DNA from: Mycobacterium sp. 1465703.0
GTDB lineage: Bacteria > Actinomycetota > Actinomycetes > Mycobacteriales > Mycobacteriaceae
Assembly: GCF_001672975.1 (NCBI RefSeq)
Contig: NZ_LZKU01000214.1
Location: forward strand, 1-51,569
Reading direction: 5' to 3'
Length of the DNA: 51,569 nucleotides
Part shown: positions 22,501-30,309 of the stretch, piece after piece
Layout: every line of letters starts with the position of its first letter
How positions within the stretch are numbered: position 1 is the stretch's first letter
Position numbers and translations under genes: made by a program
Notes under the pieces: generated by a model
What the model was told of the DNA's origin: nothing
Seen by the model: only the letters and a program-made list of their open reading frames with translations
Databases searched by the model: none

Positions 22501-24488
22501 GAAAAGTCAAAGGCATAGGAGTGGCATTGCGTCCACACCTGCGCCGGCGGCAGGTCTGAGGGCTGCGAGTCCGCCAAATGGGTCAAGTTGTGGTGGGTGA
22601 CCGCCACCCCCTTGGGCACGCCGGTAGTCCCCGACGTGTAAATGAAGTAAGCGATGTCGTCAGGGGCTGGCGCCGGTAATGCGGTGCTGGGCTGGGTGTC
22701 CACGGCGGGGTCGTTGATATCGATGACCGCCAGATCGCACCCGTCCAGCCGCGGGCGTAGGTCGGCGGTGGTGATAACAGCGGTCGGGGCGGCATCCGTG
22801 AGCATGAACTCGATTCGGGCCGGCGGCAGCGCCGGGTCGATCGCCAGGTAAGCCGCCCCGCTCTTCAGCACCGCCAGCATCGCCACGACGGCCTGGGCCG
22901 AGCGCTCCAATAGCAACGCCACACACTGCCCCGGCTCCACTCCCCGGTCGGTCAGCAGGTGGGCCACCCGGTTCGCGGCCTCCTCGAGTTCCCGATACGT
23001 CAGGGCACCGCTCTCGAAGCTGATCGCCACCTCCTGAGGGGCGCGGGCCACCTGCTCGGCAAATACCACCGGAACCGAGACGGGCGTGGGTGCGGGCTGG
23101 GTCAACGCCGCCCGATTACCCCACCCCTCCAGCCGAGCATGCTCACCGACATCCAGCACATCCACCGACGACAGCCGCCGCTCCGGATCGGCAATCATCG
23201 CCATCAATATCCGCTGCAAACGTCCTGCTAAATCCGAGACCTCAAAATCCGCAAACGGCTGTCCGGCGCCCGCTGTGCTGAAAAGCTGCTCATCGCCGAC
23301 TCCATAGAACAACAGCCCAAAATGACCTATCGGGCCAAAAGTGGTGTAGGTCGCTGTTGCCGGAATACCGCCGAGATTCAGGGTCAGTCTCGCCGGCACG
23401 AAATTAAGAACTACCCGATTTGCCGGCCGCCTGAGGCCGCGAACGTCACCCTCACCTTCAAGCAGGTGCACCGGAAATCGCTGATGTCTCAGCGCTTCTC
23501 GTACTCGCGTGTCGACATGTTTGCAGAAATCGGCCACCAACGATTCCGGGGACGCCGTCAAGACCAGCGGCACTACCCCGGCAACCATCCCGGGAAGCAG
23601 CTTTGACGCTGGATGCACTCGCCTGCTGACCGGGAAGTTGAATACCACCTCCGAACCGTCAGCGTCGAACCCACCTACCAACAGCGCGCAGGCCGCGGTG
23701 AGGACCGATGATCGACGGACGCCTAACCGCTTGGATAACTCTTTGATTCGGCCGACGACGGCTGGGTCCAGTTGAACCGGCGCAGACGGCCAATGCGAAT
23801 CCTGCTCGTCCGCGGCTTGGGGTAACCGATAATCCGCTTCGTTTTTCCGTGGAAGGTTCTCGCTCCAGTAGGCCCGATCTTCTAGATAATCGGTGGACGC
23901 TTCGTACTCTGACTCGCTGCTCACCAAGTCCTGCAATGAACCGAAAAACGCGGGAGGGATGGGAGTGCCAGAAACAATGGCCGTGTAGATATTTGCAATC
24001 CGACGCCCTACCAGCGCGATGCCGGTTCCGTCGACGATTATGTGGTGGCAGCATACGAACCAGTAATATTGGTCGGGCCGCGTCCGGAATAATGCGAATT
24101 TGAACAGCGGGCCAGTGAACGGAAGTGGCGTGCGTTGAATTGACGACGCCAGTTCATGGGCTTCCTGCACGGCATGGTCTGAGCCACTCAGGTCATAGAA
24201 CGCCAGCTCGATATCCGGGTAGTCGATCGCCCGTTGGAAAACGTGGCCATCCGCCGCGAAGATGGCGGCCCTGCCCGGTTCGGTCTCGTGCACCGCCTGG
24301 CGGATCGCCCACCTAAGGGCGTCACGATCTACTGCGCCCTCGATTTTGACGAATAGACCAAGCTGCCACTCCGTACCAAGCTGACCGGTTTCCTGCGCAA
24401 GCCAAATATCCAGCTGCCCGCGCGTCAGCGGATGCGCCTGGTCGCTAGGATCTGTTGGCTGCCCGAATGATTCACAGATCAAAACCAC
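3558..24488 (-). CDS. Giant six-module non-ribosomal peptide synthetase with N-methyltransferase and thioesterase
   Basis: About 6,976 residues: C-A-T, C-A-T, C-A-MT-T, C-A-T, C-A-T, C-A-T-TE. All six carrier domains keep the phosphopantetheine Ser (LGGDSL), and every A domain keeps the TSG(T/S)TG-PKG loop and the late GK lysine. The first C domain is divergent and N-terminal, as in starter C domains that load an acyl group, but no acyl-activating gene is in the window. The terminal TE has GWSFGG and a late His (DCGHQE), so it should release a linear or cyclic hexapeptide. No epimerisation domain was found. The frame is open further upstream to 24608, but that lies inside mbtH, so I place the start at GTG 24488 (TTG 24482 is an alternative), overlapping mbtH by 17 bases. 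papAB follows 50 bases downstream, suggesting 4-aminophenylalanine is a substrate. The ends are near 50% G+C and the core near 67%. Confidence 0.95.
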   Translation of the reverse strand: MVLICESFGQPTDPSDQAHPLTRGQLDIWLAQETGQLGTEWQLGLFVKIEGAVDRDALRWAIRQAVHETEPGRAAIFAADGHVFQRAIDYPDIELAFYDLSGSDHAVQEAHELASSIQRTPLPFTGPLFKFALFRTRPDQYYWFVCCHHIIVDGTGIALVGRRIANIYTAIVSGTPIPPAFFGSLQDLVSSESEYEASTDYLEDRAYWSENLPRKNEADYRLPQAADEQDSHWPSAPVQLDPAVVGRIKELSKRLGVRRSSVLTAACALLVGGFDADGSEVVFNFPVSRRVHPASKLLPGMVAGVVPLVLTASPESLVADFCKHVDTRVREALRHQRFPVHLLEGEGDVRGLRRPANRVVLNFVPARLTLNLGGIPATATYTTFGPIGHFGLLFYGVGDEQLFSTAGAGQPFADFEVSDLAGRLQRILMAMIADPERRLSSVDVLDVGEHARLEGWGNRAALTQPAPTPVSVPVVFAEQVARAPQEVAISFESGALTYRELEEAANRVAHLLTDRGVEPGQCVALLLERSAQAVVAMLAVLKSGAAYLAIDPALPPARIEFMLTDAAPTAVITTADLRPRLDGCDLAVIDINDPAVDTQPSTALPAPAPDDIAYFIYTSGTTGVPKGVAVTHHNLTHLADSQPSDLPPAQVWTQCHSYAFDFSVWEIWAALLGGGRLVVVPDEVVGSPVDFHALLVSEQVNVLTQTPSAVTALRPQGLESVALLLGGEACPTEVVDVWAPGRVVINAYGPTEATVYASMSAPLSVGAGVVPIGAPVSTAALFVLDEWLRPVPAGVVGELYVVGRGVAVGYVGRASLTGSRFVACPFASSGQRMYRTGDLVSWGADGQLRYLGRSDEQVKIRGYRIELGEVRAALAGLDGVEQAVVMAREDRPGDKRLVGYVTGTADPAELRTQLAERLPEYMVPAAVVGLETLPLTVSGKLDARALPAPEYTVTAYRAPETPAEEILAGIYSHILGLERVGVDDSFFDLGGDSLSAMRLIAAINASLDAGLAVRDVFEAPTVAQLAPRIGKGGGLEPLVAVERPAVVPLSFAQYRLWFIDQLQGPSPVYNMAAALRLGGRLDTDVLGAALADVVARHESLRTLFTAPEGIPQQVVIPVAQADLGWDVVDATGWPESRLAEALDTAARHPFDLATEIPLRATLFHVSEDEHVLVAVVHHIAADGLSVTPLVADLGVAYASRCAGQAPGWAPLPVQYVDYTLWQRALLGDLDDSGSRIGAQLAYWEQELAGLPERLVLPTDRPYPLVADYRGASVTVDWPGELQQQIRRVAREHNATSFMVLQAALAVLLSKLSANSDVAVGFPIAGRGDPALDQLVGFFVNTLVLRVDVAGDPSVAELLAQVRGRSLAAYEHQDVPFEVLVERLNPTRSLNHHPLVQVMLAWQNFAGDPATGLALGDLQVSPVPIDTRTARVDLTFSLAERWSEAGEPAGIGGTVEFRTDVFDPESIETLIDRLRRVLAAMTVDPTARLSSLDLLDADEHARLDRWGNRAALTRPAPTPASIPAVFAAQVARAFEAPAVSFDGHSMTYRELDEASNRLARLLTGVGAGPGERVALLLPRSADAVVAMLAVLKTGAAYLPIDPAVPAARIEFMVADAAPIVAITTTGLADRFDGCGLRIIDVDDPRIQTYPCTGLPAPAAEEIAYLIYTSGTTGVPKGVAIPHRNVTRLLRALDADLEFLPGQAWSQCHSLAFDFSVWEIFGALLHGGRLVVVPDEVVRSPEDFHALLVAEHVSVLSQTPSAFYALQTVDTRAPGSEGQLKLQTVVFGGEALEPQRLATWLDKYPRLPRLINMYGITETTVHASFREISVADVGRSVSPVGVPLVHLGFFVLDGLLRPVPAGVVGELYVAGGGLAYGYVGRTGLTASRFVACPFAASGQRMYRTGDLVCWSADGQLDYLGRADEQVKIRGYRIELGEIRAALAAVDGVEHAVVVAREDRPGDKRLVGYVTGAADPSDVRARLGQRLPSYMVPAAVVVIDALPLTVNGKLDTRALPAPDYQDVDQYRAPASPTEEILAGIYAQVLGLDQVGVDDSFFDLGGDSLSAMRVIAAVNSALDAHLAVRTLFEAPTVAQLAPRIGEGGGRKPLVAGERPAVAPLSFAQQRLWFLDRFEGGVATYNIPTAFRISGVLDVDALGAAIDDVIARHESLRTVFPDVDGVPLQQVLPAEPGMWRRGGAAVVSLSEQDVVAELVALAGYRFDLAAEIPIRAQIYAVGPEQHVVGIVVHHIAFDGWSMAPMARDIGEAYRARRHGRAPEWAPLPVQYADYTLWQQDWLGVESDPDSVIAGQLAYWRQQLADLPEVVSLPADRARPAVPSYRGDEVELRIDAQTWAGVKALAAAHNATVSMVLQAAMAVVLHRVGAGEDVVMGAPIAGRMDAALNELVGFFVNTWVLRVDVNSAQRFSEVLEQVRQQALDAYSNQDVPFELLVEQLNPVRSAAHHPLFQVLLVFQNNVRPDMALEDVSVEQLAVFTRTAKFDLDIELSEVPGDDAAAPMAAGLVMYATDLFDRSTIERLVGWFGRVIEAVIADASVMVSEVSLLDRGERDLVLSEWSGAGVSAPVGLAPELLAAAVAADPDAVAVVDGARELSYGELDAWSTRLARVLIEAGVGPERAVGVAMGRCAELVVAWWAVVKAGGVYVPVDPTHPVERIAAVLDAVGAVCVLTCSADTVAGVHPVLRIDDLDVSERCADPITDADRLAPLAVDNGAYVIFTSGSTGVPKGVTVSHAGLLGWAAAQGEMFGLGADARVLMVAAPTFDASVGEFLWAVESGAALVVAPAGVYAGDALTALLQDQRVSAAILTPTVLSSLDRARLDGLDTVIAVGEACLDEVVAAWAPGRRMYNGYGPSETTIWVTCAQLFAGQPVRIGAPLAGVCALVLDAQLNPAPAGVVGELYLAGPAVAHGYVGRPGLTAERFVANPFAALSGPAGTRMYRSGDLVRWTAEGTLDYLGRADTQIKLRGQRIELGEIENTLLACPQVTQAAASVHQSDTGPHLIGYVTLGQTSTADDDAEIVEEWQQLYDDLYDAEVETPGFGMDFRGWNSSYTDEPIPLEDMVEWRSATVKRINALQPQRVLEIGVGSGLLLSQIAPDCVEYWGTDFSAPTIQTLQAAVAEQSWGDRVQLRVQSADVADGLPEGHFDVVVLNSVVQYFPSAGYLRDVMDVAMRLLAPGGAVFIGDVRNHSLQGAFQTGVAVARTEAADAAEIRQRVQRAVLGEPELLLAPEFFTTWATENVSAAGLDIEVKPGMADNELNRYRYDLVIYKSPAPVRSMAGADSWAWPRCAGLDGLQTRLMSERPGAVRVTGVPRAGVFSDVDIERSLAAGLPLADALAHADGADAVVPEQLHRLGETAGYHVAVTWGAQPGTVDAVFIAAADAEQTSALTDLYLPPGGPHRVTSYANDPQTNTKIGAIRQQLSTWLPEYMVPTHIVVLDEFPMTSSGKIDRKALPAPVYQGADRYRAPSNPTEEILASIYAQVLGLDRVGVDDSFFDLGGDSLSAMRLIAAINTGLDADITVRAVFEAPTVAQLAPRIGKGGGLEPLVPVERPAVIPLSFAQGRMWFTDQLHGPSPVYNVVVPLRLNGRLDVEALGAALADVVGRHESLRTLFPAIDGVPHQVVVSAEEADFGWQVVDATGWPEDRLGEAVVAALRHAFDLATEIPLRARLFRVADDEHMLAIVLHEIAADGWSTMRLLHDLGMAYASRCAGRAPDWAPLPVQYVDYTLWQRAQFGDFDDRDSRIAAQLAEWEQALAGMPERLQLPTDRPYPLVADQRGARVNVEWPVQLQQQVARVCREHNATGFMVMQAALAVLLSKLSASSDVAVGFAIAGRRDPALDELIGFFVNTLVLRVDLTGDPTVADLLAQVRRRSLAAYEHQDVPFEMLVERLNPTRSLAHHPLVQVMLGWNNFPGQVEVPEEGLSLGDLQVSPLAADTQTAKMDLVFFLKERWTEAGAPAGIYGQVEFRTDVFDEDSIQTLIARLQRVLTAMTADPTRRLSSVDLLDAGEHARLEELGNKAVLTAPASAPVSIPELFTAHVTRTPDAVALVCEDLAVTYRALDETSNRLAHCLAAAGAGPGQTVALLFSRSAEAVAAILAVLKTGASYLPIDPSSPDTRIEFMLGDAKPVVGVTTADLAERLERHGVTVIDVNDRCIDDQPSTSLPAPAADDVAYLIYTSGTTGVPKGVAITHRNVTQLLGSLDAGLPRAGVWALCHSLAFDVSVWEIFGALLRGGRVVVVSESVTGSPQELHEVLVAEQVSVLTQTPSAVAALPVEGLESAALAVVGEACSAEVVDRWAPGRVMVNAYGPTETTMCVAISAPLTAGSGVPPIGSPVGEAAFFVLDEWLRPVPAGVVGELYVAGAGLAYGYLRRTGLTGTRFVACPFGAPGQRMYHTGDLVCWGADGQLRYLGRADEQVKIRGYRIELGEVRTALAGCDGVEQAVVIAREDRPGDKRLVGYVTGTADPAQLRIQLAERLPEFMVPAAVVSLETMPLTVNGKLDTRALPAPEYQNAGSRAAASPVEEILAGMFAEVLGIEQVGVDDSFFDLGGDSLLAMRLIAAIETGLDADLSVRTVFEAPTVAQLALRVGGSGSRREPLVAVERPEVVPLSFAQQRLWFIDQLLGPSPIYNMAAALRLSGRLDAEALGAALADVVTRQESLRTLFPSVEGIPQQVVVPAERADFGWQVVDATGWSESRLVEVIDPAVRHAFDLATEIPLRATLFRVAEDEHVLVAVLHHIAADGLSMAALVADLGVAYASRRAGHAPDWAPLLVQYADYTLWQRAQLGDVADSDSPIAGQLAYWEQALAGLPERLQLPTDRPYPPVADYRGASVMVDWPVELQQQVARVAREHNTTSFMVIQAALAVLLAKISASSDVAVGFAIAGRDDPALDGLVGFFVNTLVLRVEVAGDPSFTELLAQVRARSLAAYEHQDVPFEVLVERLNPTRSLAHHPLIQVVVAWQNFATDDNAAGLALGDLEITPLSADTQVARMDLTISLGERWNAAGEPAGIGGSVEFRTDVFDTATIEALIERLQRVLDAVTTDPTRAFSSVDVLDAGEHARLEELGNRAVLTAPASAPVSIPALFAAQVTRAPDAVAISCGGRLVTYRELDEASNRLAHLLACRGARPGQTVALLFSRCAEAIVSMLAVLKSGAAYLPIDPAHPASRIGFVLADAAPIAAITTGELAARLDGQDVAVIDVDDPRIDSYPATDVAVPAPEDIAYLIYTSGTTGVPKGVAITHRNVTELLTSLDSGLAAPGQVWSQWHSYSFDISGWEIYGALLHGGQLVVVPESVAASPEDLHDLLIREQVSVLCQTPSAAGTLSPQGLESLTLLVGGEACPAELVQRWAPGRVMINEYGPTETTMWVALSAPLTAGSEVVAIGAPVPNAAFFVLDQWLQAVPVGVVGELYVAGSQVGVGYVGRAGLTGTRFVACPFAEFGQRMYRTGDLVKWGPDGQLHYLGRADEQVKVRGYRIELGEIRTALAGLDGVEQAAVIAREDRPGDKRLIGYVTGTAEATELRTQLAERLPAYMVPAAIVMIDKLPLTVNGKLDTRALPAPEYAEGDGYRAPSTPTEEILAAIYAQVLGLDRVGVDDSFFELGGDSLSAMRVIAGVNSALNTHLAVRTLFDAPTVARLAPRIGEDGDGHEPLVAVERPAVVPLSFAQQRLWFLDQFQGPSPVYNIPAALRLSGRLDAEALGAALADVVARQESLRTLFAAPEGIPQQVVIPAEGADFGWEVVDATGWPESRLGEAIGAVARHLFDLATEIPLRATLFRVAEDEHVLVAVVHHIAADGWSITRLVGDLGVAYASRCAGQAPGWAPLTVQYADYTLWQRAHLGDLADADSRIAGQLTFWDQELAGMPERLALPTDRPYPPVADYRGASVAVEWPAELQQQVARVAREHNTTTFMVIQAALAVLLSKLSASSDVAVGFPIAGRPDPVLDEVVGVFVNTLVLRVEMAGDPTVAELLAQVRARSLAALEHQDVPFEMLVERLNPARSLAHQPLVQVALAWQNFARDDYNAAGLALADLQITPLSADTQTARMDLTFSLGERWSAAGEPAGIGGAVEFRTDVFDAASIEALIARLHRVLMAVTTDPTRRISSVDLLDPGEHARLDEISNRAVFTTPASAPVSIPALFAAQFAHVPQAVAISSHGRAMTYRELDEASNRLAHLLADQGVGPGQCVALLFNRSAEAIVAMLAVLKTAAAYLPIDPVVPAARIGFMLADAAPMVAITTTGLADRLDGHDLQVIDIEDPRIDAYPSTGLPAPAPAPDDIAYLIYTSGTTGTPKGVAITHYNVTQLIESGYAGLPRAGVWPLCHSLAFDVSAWEVWAALLDGGRLVVVPESVAVSPEDFHALLVREQVNVMTQTPSALALLSAEGLESMSLQVAGEACPADVVNRWAAGRVMINGYGPTETTMGVASSTPLTPGLDVVPIGTPVQGAALFVLDQWLRPVPAGVVGELYVAGRGVGVGYVRRAGLTASRFVACPFAGTGAPGTRMYRTGDLMYWGADGQLQYVGRADEQVKIRGYRIELGEIQAALAGFDGVEQAAVIAREDRAGDKRLVGYFTGTADPATTRAKLAERLPAYMVPAAVVVLDALPLTSNGKLDTRALPAPEYTDADRYRPPSTPAEEILVGIYAQVLGVERVGVDDSFFDLGGDSLSAMRVIAAINTSLDANLPVRTLFQAPSVRSLSQQLGQDAGEMEVVPVEFLKEGTGVPLFCVHPAGGVSWPYQVLGNYLGCPIIGIQQTAANGEAEPASIRDMAKNYADRIQGVDPTGPYNLLGWSFGGAVAHEIAIELQRRGYEVARLVLLDSQPRMDSSVTAPNIGEADVLGDVLRICRIDIPEQDEPLSYEQVEELLRNQGMVEFSQYKQLVDWGVQNLNSNVALYQAHEPAVFDGDITIFTAVRDECDRTSPLLQRWRPYVTGDIAVYPIDCGHQEMMSIEALIQYGQQLKVLLEA
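7501..10660 (-). other. NRPS module 5: C-A-T
   Basis: The C domain has HHIAADG. Pocket residues read D-I-W-C-L-G-E-M-W-K. The Glu at the position matching GrsA 322 is unusual and could contact an amino group on the substrate, so a basic or amino-aryl residue is possible; this is inference from pocket geometry only. The linker between the C and A domains is nearly identical at DNA level to that of module 4, suggesting recent duplication or gene conversion. Confidence 0.8.
10661..13815 (-). other. NRPS module 4: C-A-T, Phe-like pocket, altered C-domain active site
   Basis: Pocket residues read D-V-W-T-A-V-A-M-C-K. The classic Phe pocket is D-A-W-T-I-A-A-V-C-K, so five of nine variable positions match and the others are small or hydrophobic swaps. 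This is the best candidate for 4-aminophenylalanine. The condensation domain carries HEIAADG where the other five have HHxxxDG, so the second, catalytic His is replaced by Glu (CAT GAA on the coding strand, near 13395-13400). Confidence 0.8.
13816..18175 (-). other. NRPS module 3: C-A-MT-T, N-methylating
   Basis: An SAM-dependent N-methyltransferase of about 400 residues is inserted between A-domain cores A8 and A9/A10 (about 14,640-15,400). It shows the SAM loop [11 protein letters not shown] and ends with [14 protein letters not shown], typical of NRPS N-MT domains. Pocket residues read D-A-G-I-I-V-G-I-W-K, hydrophobic but not matched to a known substrate. The C domain has HHIAFDG. This A domain is the most divergent of the set (FTSGSTG rather than YTSGTTG), so the module probably has a different origin from its neighbours. 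Confidence 0.88.
18176..21375 (-). other. NRPS module 2: C-A-T, predicted threonine
   Basis: Pocket residues read D-F-W-S-V-G-M-V-H-K. This matches the threonine-type code (D-F-W-N-I-G-M-V-H-K) at seven of nine variable positions, with conservative changes elsewhere. The C domain has HHIAADG and the carrier has LGGDSL. Confidence 0.85.
21376..24488 (-). other. NRPS module 1: starter-like C-A-T
   Basis: The first C domain (about 23,220-24,450) has HHIIVDG but little resemblance to the other five C domains and begins almost at the N terminus, as expected for a starter C domain that acylates the first residue. Pocket residues of the A domain read D-F-W-T-L-G-A-V-Y-K, partly Thr-like but not assigned. 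G+C drops to about 50% inside the C domain and rises to about 67% at 23.2 kb where the linker to the A domain begins. Confidence 0.82.
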
Positions 24489-24699
24489 GGCTTGCCACCC
24501 TCTCGCGCAAACTCTTCGGCCGGATGTCGGCCCAGTTCTGTTCGATGTACTCCAGGCACGCAGCGCGATCCGCTTCGCCGTACACCGTCTTCCAGCCCGA
24601 TGGAACATCGGCGAACGCCGGCCACAGGCTGTGCTGCTCTTCGTCGTTGATCAAAACGAAAAAGCTGCCGTTGTCGTCGTCGAACGGATTGACACTCAC
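24472..24699 (-). CDS. MbtH-like NRPS accessory protein, copy 1
   Basis: About 75 residues with the full MbtH signature: [24 protein letters not shown] at the start, then a Trp-containing segment ([23 protein letters not shown]) and a D-I-R-P-K-S-L end. MbtH-like proteins bind adenylation domains and are often needed for their activity. I choose GTG at 24699 because GGAGG sits five bases before it; an in-frame TTG four codons upstream is less likely. The 3' end overlaps the NRPS start by 17 bases, so the two are almost certainly translationally coupled. A near-identical copy lies at 26387-26614. Confidence 0.95.
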   Translation of the reverse strand: MSVNPFDDDNGSFFVLINDEEQHSLWPAFADVPSGWKTVYGEADRAACLEYIEQNWADIRPKSLRERVASRGFDL

Positions 24700-24990
24700 C
24701 AGGTCCTCCAAAGCCTCGTTCTGGCATGAGCGAACAGTTCAGTGCACTAGCTATTTCTGGCCAGGGCCGTAGGGCTTTTGCCCTGCAACCGTCCCCGACC
24801 GATTGCATGATCCAGAGCGTGCTGGGTTTCAATCCTGTTGTCCGGCTTATCAAGCCGGTAGCGTAGTCAGCACCCGCACATAGAGTGTTCGGCACCAGCA
24901 AACAGAGTGGTGGCTCCGGCAACAACAGGGAAATACTCCGCGGATAGTGGTGCTAGCTCGGATCACACTCTGCAACAGTGCTTTTCGACG
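24700..24990 (-). promoter_or_regulatory. Leader of mbtH1-NRPS with palindrome and direct repeat
   Basis: Non-coding leader conserved with that of mbtH2. It holds a perfect 7-bp inverted repeat CCGGCTT-ATC-AAGCCGG at 24842-24858. Next to it (24859-24887) is a block containing ACTCTATGTGCGGGTGC on the minus strand. A related ACTCTGTTTGCTGGTGC lies 22 bases further upstream, about two helical turns. The ACTCTAT block also occurs upstream of luxR1. It looks like a promoter or operator region; no start site can be read. Confidence 0.6.
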
Positions 24991-25044
24991 ACCGCTGCTG
25001 CCACTCACTGCTGACTTCGACCTACCTACCCGCAATCAGACCGA

Positions 25045-25378
25045 AACGGGGCATAAGCATCAGCCTCATGTGCCAGCGCGGCCGCACACACGCCCGGATT
25101 TCCGGACCGGCCACGGCCGCGACGTCGCTGGCTCTCTTACGAAATGGTTACTCCGCAACGCATTCCAGCACCAACTGGGTTGAATAACGTCGCCACCGCC
25201 GCATCGAGACCGTCGGGCACGGCGTAACATCATCCGCCCTGCCGACAGTCGGGGCTCCCGGTCGACCGGAATGAAGCCGTACATATCGGCGAGGCAGCGC
25301 CGGTACTCACCGCTACGGCGATGGCCTCGATCGTCCCAACCGATCGCCCGCCGGGCACAGAAGGCCCGGCTTCAACCG
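25045..25378 (-). pseudogene. Decayed zinc-type MDR alcohol dehydrogenase fragment
   Basis: Between the hydroxylase and the mbtH1 leader, broken frames on the minus strand give consecutive pieces of a medium-chain alcohol dehydrogenase. One frame reads GEYRRCLADMYGFIPVDREP (about 25,253-25,312). The next reads PDGLDAAVATLFNPVGAGMR (about 25,160-25,220), followed by a stop. Further on come DVAAVAGPEIRA and, frameshifted again, CAAALAHEADA. The order matches the structural-zinc segment, catalytic-domain return and start of the Rossmann fold in that family. At least three frame changes and a stop show it is dead. A 7-bp hairpin (GCCGGGC / GCCCGGC, 25350-25370) just past the hydroxylase stop may act as its terminator, or may only be residual coding sequence. 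Confidence 0.62.
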
Positions 25379-26200
25379 CTACTTCGCAGCGGCACCCTGA
25401 TTGACGAGGGCCTCGAAACGCTTCTCCCACCGAAGATAGTTACCGGCGAGGCCGGTGAGAGGCACGAAGGGCATCGCGATCACCGAGGTGAAGAGCTCGT
25501 TCAGCAAATTCGCCGGGAAGCGCATTGGCCGCATGATGTCGACGAAAAGGATAACCCGCACCCCGTCCGTCCGGTTCCAAGCCTCGTGCTCGAAGGTGTC
25601 ATCGAAGATCATCACCTTGCCCTCTTCCCAATGACGGGTCTGGGACCCGACTCGGATCGCACACATCTCGGCCGGCTCGGGAATGAGCAGCCCGAGATGG
25701 AGGCGGAGCACGCCCTTCCAGGGACCACGATGTGGCGGCAGGTGCTTGCCGGGCGCGAGGATGGAGAAGAACGCGGTCTTCATGCCCGGCATCTGCTTGA
25801 GGAGCTTGGTTGTTTCCGGACAGCGGCGGCAATTCCCCCGGGCCTTCAGACCGTAGGCGTAGAAGAAGAACGTTTTCCAGCCGTCATCTTGGGTGAGTGC
25901 CTTCTGGGCCGGCTGGAGTTCCTGGAAGCTCGGTATGTTCGCCGCGTAGGGTAGCAGCGCATCAAGCTCGGCACGAACCTTGCGCCAATCAGCCTCGATG
26001 TCGGCGACCCAGGGAAAGTCCTTGGTATCGAAAAACTCTCGGTTGCCGTACGTCGAGGCCCGACCAATGAAGTCTTCAAACTTGAAGAACAGATTCTGTA
26101 GGAATTGGATGAGCCAAATGCGCGCTCGAATAGCGAATCCCTGCGGCGGCGTCTCGCCCACCACAACGTTACCGAACAAATCTCTCTCGATTTTTTGCAT
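25379..26200 (-). CDS. Aspartyl/asparaginyl beta-hydroxylase-family oxygenase
   Basis: A 273-residue protein whose C-terminal half carries the hallmarks of the Asp/Asn beta-hydroxylase family (non-haem Fe, 2-oxoglutarate): PPHRGPWKGVLRLHLGLLIP, then a W-x-E-G-K-V-M-I-F-D-D-T-F-E-H-E-A-W-N block and RVILFVDIMRP. These supply the two iron-binding His and the Arg expected to hold 2-oxoglutarate. The N-terminal ~100 residues are helical and include Trp/Phe-rich stretches that may contact membrane or partner. Beside an NRPS its likely job is beta-hydroxylation of an amino acid, free or carrier-bound; which residue is unknown. LpxO-like acyl hydroxylases share the fold, so hydroxylation of an acyl cap is an alternative. 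It starts 41 bases after the NRPS remnant, suggesting the ancestral operon was mbtH-NRPS-hydroxylase. Confidence 0.82.
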   Translation of the reverse strand: MQKIERDLFGNVVVGETPPQGFAIRARIWLIQFLQNLFFKFEDFIGRASTYGNREFFDTKDFPWVADIEADWRKVRAELDALLPYAANIPSFQELQPAQKALTQDDGWKTFFFYAYGLKARGNCRRCPETTKLLKQMPGMKTAFFSILAPGKHLPPHRGPWKGVLRLHLGLLIPEPAEMCAIRVGSQTRHWEEGKVMIFDDTFEHEAWNRTDGVRVILFVDIMRPMRFPANLLNELFTSVIAMPFVPLTGLAGNYLRWEKRFEALVNQGAAAK

Positions 26201-26241
26201 CGAGCCTGGCCCCTTTCTGAGTGGTTCAGATGCCTTCTGAA

Positions 26242-26403
26242 TCAGGACAACATGTCTATACGCGCACCTTCAGTTCCCCATAGAACTTTGAGTTGTTGGC
26301 CATCCTGGATGAGCGATTCAGGATCCAGCTGTCCGCGCGGCCGCGGATGCGCCTGGTCACTGCGATCCGTTGACTGCCCGAATGATTCACAGATCAAGGC
26401 CAC
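26242..26403 (-). pseudogene. Collapsed second NRPS gene: first and last codons fused in frame
   Basis: A 53-codon frame starting at GTG 26403, overlapping mbtH2 by 17 bases exactly as the full NRPS overlaps mbtH1. Its first ~27 residues ([17 protein letters not shown]...) match the intact NRPS N terminus ([17 protein letters not shown]...). Its next part (SLIQDGQQLKVL) matches the last residues of the intact NRPS ([12 protein letters not shown]). About 40 bases of C-terminal DNA align with few mismatches. Everything between, presumably kilobases of modules, is gone. The frame runs on 13 residues past the old end to TGA at 26242. It is probably a deletion scar; a function for the short peptide cannot be excluded. 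Confidence 0.88.
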
Positions 26404-26614
26404 GGCCTGCTAGCCTGTCGCGCAAACTCTTCGGCCGGATGTCGGCCCAGTTCTGTTCGATGTACTCCAGGCACGCAGCGCGATCCGCTTCGCCGTACAC
26501 CGTCTTCCAGCCCGATGGAATATCGGCGAACGCCGGCCACAGGCTGTGCTGCTCTTCGTCGTTGATCAAAACGAAAAAGCTGCCATTGTCATCGTCGAAC
26601 GGATTGACACTCAC
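26387..26614 (-). CDS. MbtH-like NRPS accessory protein, copy 2
   Basis: About 75 residues, differing from copy 1 at only a few positions (for example ADIPSGW for ADVPSGW, and [11 protein letters not shown] for [11 protein letters not shown]). The MbtH signature is intact, including [15 protein letters not shown] and the three conserved Trp. GTG start at 26614 with GGAGG five bases upstream. The NRPS it once preceded is now the collapsed remnant, yet this gene is not decayed. It may still serve the large NRPS in trans, or be kept similar to copy 1 by gene conversion. Confidence 0.93.
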   Translation of the reverse strand: MSVNPFDDDNGSFFVLINDEEQHSLWPAFADIPSGWKTVYGEADRAACLEYIEQNWADIRPKSLRDRLAGRGLDL

Positions 26615-26902
26615 CAAGTCCTCCAAAGCCTCGCATGAGCCGAACAGTTCAGTGCACTAGTTGTTTCTGGCCAGGGCCGTACGGCTTCTGCCCTGCAACC
26701 GTTCCGACCGATTGCATGATCCAGAGCCTGGTGGGTTTCAATCCTGTTGTCCGGCTTATCAAGCCGGTAGCGTAGTCAGCACCCGCACATAGAGTAGGCG
26801 GCGCCAGCAAACAGAGTGGTGACTCCCGGCAGCGACAGGGAAACACTTAACCGCCAATCGATGCCCTAGCGCGGATTACACTTTGCAACAGCATTTTTCG
26901 TC
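26615..26902 (-). promoter_or_regulatory. Leader of mbtH2 with the same palindrome and repeat block
   Basis: Same layout as the mbtH1 leader: CCGGCTT-ATC-AAGCCGG at 26751-26767, the ACTCTATGTGCGGGTGC block beside it (minus strand, to about 26798), and ACTCTGTTTGCTGG 22 bases further upstream. The palindrome and block are unchanged although flanking bases differ, which suggests selection on the element. Confidence 0.6.
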
Positions 26903-27242
26903 GAAACCTCTGCGTCGCAGGTTACCCAGAGATGCGGCGTCGCGAGACGGCCATAGGTTTGTGATTGTGAGCTCCAGCGAAGATTCGGCCCCACACCCTC
27001 GGGACCGAGACGAGAATCCGGTCGGCGATCAGCAGACGTGGCCGACTACGAGCTACCTCTCTCCCGCGCCGGGGCTTCCTTGACTCCTGGGCGTGGGCAA
27101 CTTGCGCAGCGGTGCCGTTGATCAGCAGCGCCACCCGCCACATAGTGCGACCACCACCAGGGCCAGCCACACCCGGCCAGCACAGACTGGCCTGCGCCAG
27201 TTACCGCGGTCTGTTCGATCGACCGTTGCGGAAGTTCCGTCA
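26903..27242. other. Intergenic region between luxR1 and mbtH2
   Basis: 340 bases between the luxR1 stop and the duplicated leader. Short open frames exist on both strands but none shows a recognisable motif or a convincing ribosome-binding site. No repeat or strong hairpin was seen. Confidence 0.5.
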
Positions 27243-29993
27243 TCAGTCGTCTTGCGTCCTGGACGAATCCAGGTTCAAAAGCTGGACGAGCTGGTCGCGG
27301 TGGTTGACGCCGAGTTTGGTGAAAAGACGATAGAGGTGTCCTTCCACCGTGCGCACCGAGATGACCAACCGGTCGGCGATCTCGCGGTTGGACAAGCCGG
27401 CCGCCACCAGCATCACAACCTGGCGCTCACGGCCACTGAATGGAAGCGGGCGCGCTGCGGCCTCGAGTGCCGGTGTGCGAGAACCGCTTTGGCCCGCCAA
27501 CGCGTGCGCCCAAGTCGACGACTCGACCTCTTTGCGGCGGTCGCCCCGGCGGGCATGTTCACTGGCCGCCTGAGCCGACGCGTCGGCGGCGAAAGCCGTT
27601 GCGCCAAGATCGGCGAACCGATGTGCCGCGGCATCGAGCAGATCGCCGTTATGTTGCGCCAGACCGCGGGCGTGCTCGGCGACCGCCTGTGCCGATGGAG
27701 TGTTCAACGTTGCCAGGAGCTCTTCCAGCCGAGCGGCCTGTGAACGATCGCCGAAGCGAATAGCTGCATGGCGTGCCCGGATCTCCGCCACGTACATCCC
27801 GGCTGTTCGCGCGACTTGCGCCGCTTGCATCGCATGCGTCTGGGCGGCGGCCGTGTCACCGGCGGCGGCCCGCTCCCAGGCCCGGGCCAGTTCGAGTTCC
27901 GGCAAAAACACCGCAACCTGTGGCGCATAAGCTTTCTCGGCCCGCCGCAACGCCGCCGCGGCCGCCGCATGGTCGCCTCGCGCCCCCTCGGCCTGGGCAT
28001 GCAGGGCGGCCACTACCAGCAACCAGGGGGTCGGGAAGCCGCGGGACAGTTCCGAAATCGAACGGGCGAGGGTCTCGCATGCCGACGGCAGCTCACCGCG
28101 GGCGACCTGCACGAGCCCGACCATCGCGTCCACCATGGCCTCCGCTGCCGGAAGACCGGTAGCGATCGCGCCGTACCGCTTGTAAATCCGCTCGGCCGCC
28201 GCGTAGTCCCCAGTCGCCGTCGCAGCCATCACCTCGGCCATCCCGATCGCGAACCGCTGTGACCCCGCTTTGCAGGCCGCGGCCGCGCGTAACCCGGCAT
28301 CGGCTATTCGGCGAACTTCGGAAAACCGCCCGGCTGCCATCAAGGCACCGCATGTCGCGATAGCCGCCCACGCCGTCGCCAGGGGTACTACATCGGCCCC
28401 GCACAAGCCCGGCCCCACTTCGAGGGCGGTCTCAATGTCGCCACTGAAGAATCCGATCAATATCTCAAACGCATTGATCAGATGGAGGCTTCCCTCCGAC
28501 GCGACACGGGTTTTCAGGTCGGCTAATACCTCTTTTGCGGTTTCGGTTTCACCGCACCCCCATACCAAGTTGGCAGCCCGCATACAGCCCCACCGCGCGA
28601 GCTGCCACTCGTCGGCATCCTCGACGTCGGCATCAAGAAGGATGAAATCGGCCTCCTCGCCACGGCCCTGCCAACTCACCGCCTCGGCAAGCACCAAGGC
28701 GGCCGACAGACCGCCACCACGATCGACCGCAAACCTCGCCATCTCTTCGCCCAGCACCACATTCGACATCGCCAACGCACTGGCCGCCGCTTCGATGATT
28801 ACATCGAGCTCGGGCTCCAAATCGCTGCGCATCATGAACTGCGCCAACCGAATCCGCCCCCGCAGGTCGGACAATTGCGAACGCCGGCCCGCTGCCCGCC
28901 CATGCTTTTGCAGAGCTCGCGCCATTTTTCCGTTGAGCTGCCGGGAACGTATGACCCCGGCGTTCCGGATCGCCGCTTCACCGAGCATGGGGTGATTCAA
29001 CTGCGCCAGGGTATGGGATCCATCAGCAACCAACTGGATCAGACTGCGGCGCTCCAGGTTCGCCACAGCATCGGCATCGCAGATTTCACGTAGAACCTCC
29101 CACTCCACCAGCTCGCCGGTGGCCAAGACCTCCACGACCTCCAACTCTGCCGGGGTAAGCGAGCGCAACCGAAACTCCAGCACATCGTGAAGTTCGCGAT
29201 CCGCACGAAGCGGACCCCTGAGTTCCCAACCCGCCTCCGTGTTGACAAAGGCATCGCTGTCGCGTCCCGCGGTCAGAAAGCCGCGCAGTAACAACACATT
29301 TCCCGCACTTCGTTCGAACAACTCGTCAACCAACCCGGGCACGACCGGACCGCCGAGAACGGCTTCAGCCAGTAGCGCGGTCTGGTCGCGGGTGAACGGA
29401 TCGACTCGCACGGTCAGCAACAGACGCTCTTTCAACAACGCGGTCACCGCATCCAGCACCGGCTCGCCCGACCGGATTGTGACGATCAATCGCGCACTGC
29501 CGCCGGCCGCAAGTTGATTGACCAAAGTGGCCGACAACGGATCGAGCAACTGCGCGTCGTCGACCACCACCACCAGGTTCTTGTCTTGGCCCAAGGTGTT
29601 ATGCGCAGCGGCCAGCATGATCGCCGGTTCATGCCCTACCCCAAGGCTCACCACGCGTGAGAACGCACCCAACGGCACAGCGCAACCGGTCTGAGTACCG
29701 AATGCGAATCGCACCGTGCGGCCCATCGACTCCGCCGTCTTTGCCAGACTGCGCGCCAGCGTCGATTTGCCCACCCCACTGTCGCCGACCAACGCCACGC
29801 CTTGGAACTCCCCATTGGTGACCGCGGCCGCCGCACGCCGGAACTCTTCGTCGCGCGCCACCATGGGCCACGTCGGTCCATTTACGCGCTGCATCGGCTG
29901 ACGCACCTCTCCACTTCCATTGAGGCTGCCCGCAACGGTGACCCGCCTGCTCTGATCCGATTGCTGTTTGCCGCCAGCCAGTGCCATCGCCAT
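27243..29993 (-). CDS. LAL-family LuxR-type transcriptional regulator 1
   Basis: Up to 916 residues. The N-terminal AAA-type ATPase has a Walker A loop ([11 protein letters not shown]) and a Walker B strand ([12 protein letters not shown]). A long helical, TPR-like middle region follows. The C-terminal LuxR helix-turn-helix is [23 protein letters not shown] followed by [18 protein letters not shown]. This is the MalT/LAL architecture, common as large pathway-specific activators in actinobacterial biosynthetic clusters. ATG 29993 gives the longest frame but has a poor ribosome-binding site; GTG 29906 or ATG 29894 would fit alignment with its paralogue better. It ends 340 bases before the mbtH2 leader on the same strand. 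A conserved element at 30238-30278 upstream is shared with both mbtH leaders, suggesting common control or self-regulation. Confidence 0.9.
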   Translation of the reverse strand: MAMALAGGKQQSDQSRRVTVAGSLNGSGEVRQPMQRVNGPTWPMVARDEEFRRAAAAVTNGEFQGVALVGDSGVGKSTLARSLAKTAESMGRTVRFAFGTQTGCAVPLGAFSRVVSLGVGHEPAIMLAAAHNTLGQDKNLVVVVDDAQLLDPLSATLVNQLAAGGSARLIVTIRSGEPVLDAVTALLKERLLLTVRVDPFTRDQTALLAEAVLGGPVVPGLVDELFERSAGNVLLLRGFLTAGRDSDAFVNTEAGWELRGPLRADRELHDVLEFRLRSLTPAELEVVEVLATGELVEWEVLREICDADAVANLERRSLIQLVADGSHTLAQLNHPMLGEAAIRNAGVIRSRQLNGKMARALQKHGRAAGRRSQLSDLRGRIRLAQFMMRSDLEPELDVIIEAAASALAMSNVVLGEEMARFAVDRGGGLSAALVLAEAVSWQGRGEEADFILLDADVEDADEWQLARWGCMRAANLVWGCGETETAKEVLADLKTRVASEGSLHLINAFEILIGFFSGDIETALEVGPGLCGADVVPLATAWAAIATCGALMAAGRFSEVRRIADAGLRAAAACKAGSQRFAIGMAEVMAATATGDYAAAERIYKRYGAIATGLPAAEAMVDAMVGLVQVARGELPSACETLARSISELSRGFPTPWLLVVAALHAQAEGARGDHAAAAAALRRAEKAYAPQVAVFLPELELARAWERAAAGDTAAAQTHAMQAAQVARTAGMYVAEIRARHAAIRFGDRSQAARLEELLATLNTPSAQAVAEHARGLAQHNGDLLDAAAHRFADLGATAFAADASAQAASEHARRGDRRKEVESSTWAHALAGQSGSRTPALEAAARPLPFSGRERQVVMLVAAGLSNREIADRLVISVRTVEGHLYRLFTKLGVNHRDQLVQLLNLDSSRTQDD

Positions 29994-30064
29994 CTGCTAC
30001 TAGAGCCCTGAGCTCGCCGCGGCTAAATAAAGCTTGAAAGGGTCGACCGATACTGAGGTGCCGT

Positions 30065-30097
30065 CCGAGGAATCCCGACCCCGAAGTCGGTCCTCGG
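30065..30097 (-). promoter_or_regulatory. Strong hairpin in the luxR1 leader
   Basis: CCGAGGA pairs with TCCTCGG and, after a 3-base bulge (atc), CCGAC pairs with GTCGG around a 6-base loop, giving 12 pairs. It lies between the luxR2 stop and the luxR1 start, downstream of the shared element at 30238-30278. It could be a terminator for luxR2 or a leader structure for luxR1; there is no T-tract. Confidence 0.5.
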
Positions 30098-30237
30098 ATA
30101 TCAGAAAGCTCAACGGCGAGACCGCTTCTGCGTGCCCGGATGGGTCGACATCGTGATCGATGACCTCGCCCGTGCGCTTCTGACTGCCTATCATGTGCGG
30201 AGCGTATGGCCCCCCAGAAGCGGGCATCGTCCGAAAG

Positions 30238-30278
30238 CATTCAAGTCGAGTAGTGAGTGCGCGCAGATAGAGTAGCGG
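30238..30278 (-). promoter_or_regulatory. Element shared with both mbtH leaders, upstream of luxR1
   Basis: The minus strand reads CTACTCTATCTGCGCGCACT and continues CACTACTCGACTTG. The mbtH2 leader reads CTACTCTATGTGCGGGTGCT and continues GACTACGC, then reaches CCGGCTTG. Thirteen of the 15 core bases agree and the downstream ACTAC and CTTGA are also kept. It is probably a promoter or activator site common to luxR1 and the mbtH operons. Confidence 0.55.
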
Positions 30279-30309
30279 CCTATGAAACAGGGCGCATTGG
30301 CCCCAAAAT

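Larger units (their letters stand above)
24408..24990. repeat. Segmental duplication, copy A (NRPS start, mbtH, leader)
   Basis: 583 bases that align with 26322-26902 along almost their full length: first ~27 NRPS codons, the mbtH gene and about 290 bases of leader. Differences are scattered substitutions and a few small indels. Similarity ends at about CTGGAT in the NRPS start on one side and just past TGTTGCA in the leader on the other. Confidence 0.9.
26322..26902. repeat. Segmental duplication, copy B (NRPS start, mbtH, leader)
   Basis: 581 bases aligned with 24408-24990. The two copies are direct repeats about 1.9 kb apart, so recombination between them would delete the hydroxylase and the alcohol dehydrogenase remnant. 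Confidence 0.9.

Noticed and set aside
3558..24488. Regularly repeated segments taken as a CRISPR or tandem-repeat array
   Set aside because: The ~3.2-kb periodicity is the NRPS module repeat, not short repeats with spacers.
3558..24488. Epimerisation domains
   Set aside because: Each carrier domain is followed directly by a C domain or the thioesterase; no extra 450-residue unit is present.
24489..24608. Upstream extension of the NRPS reading frame by 40 codons
   Set aside because: It lies wholly inside mbtH1 in another frame and has no NRPS-like sequence; the collapsed second copy supports a start near 24488.
25271..25954. 227-codon plus-strand open frame
   Set aside because: It is antisense to the hydroxylase and the dehydrogenase remnant, and shows no family motif.
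24400..26950. Insertion sequence as cause of the duplication
   Set aside because: No transposase frame, terminal inverted repeat or target-site duplication was found at the ends of the two copies.
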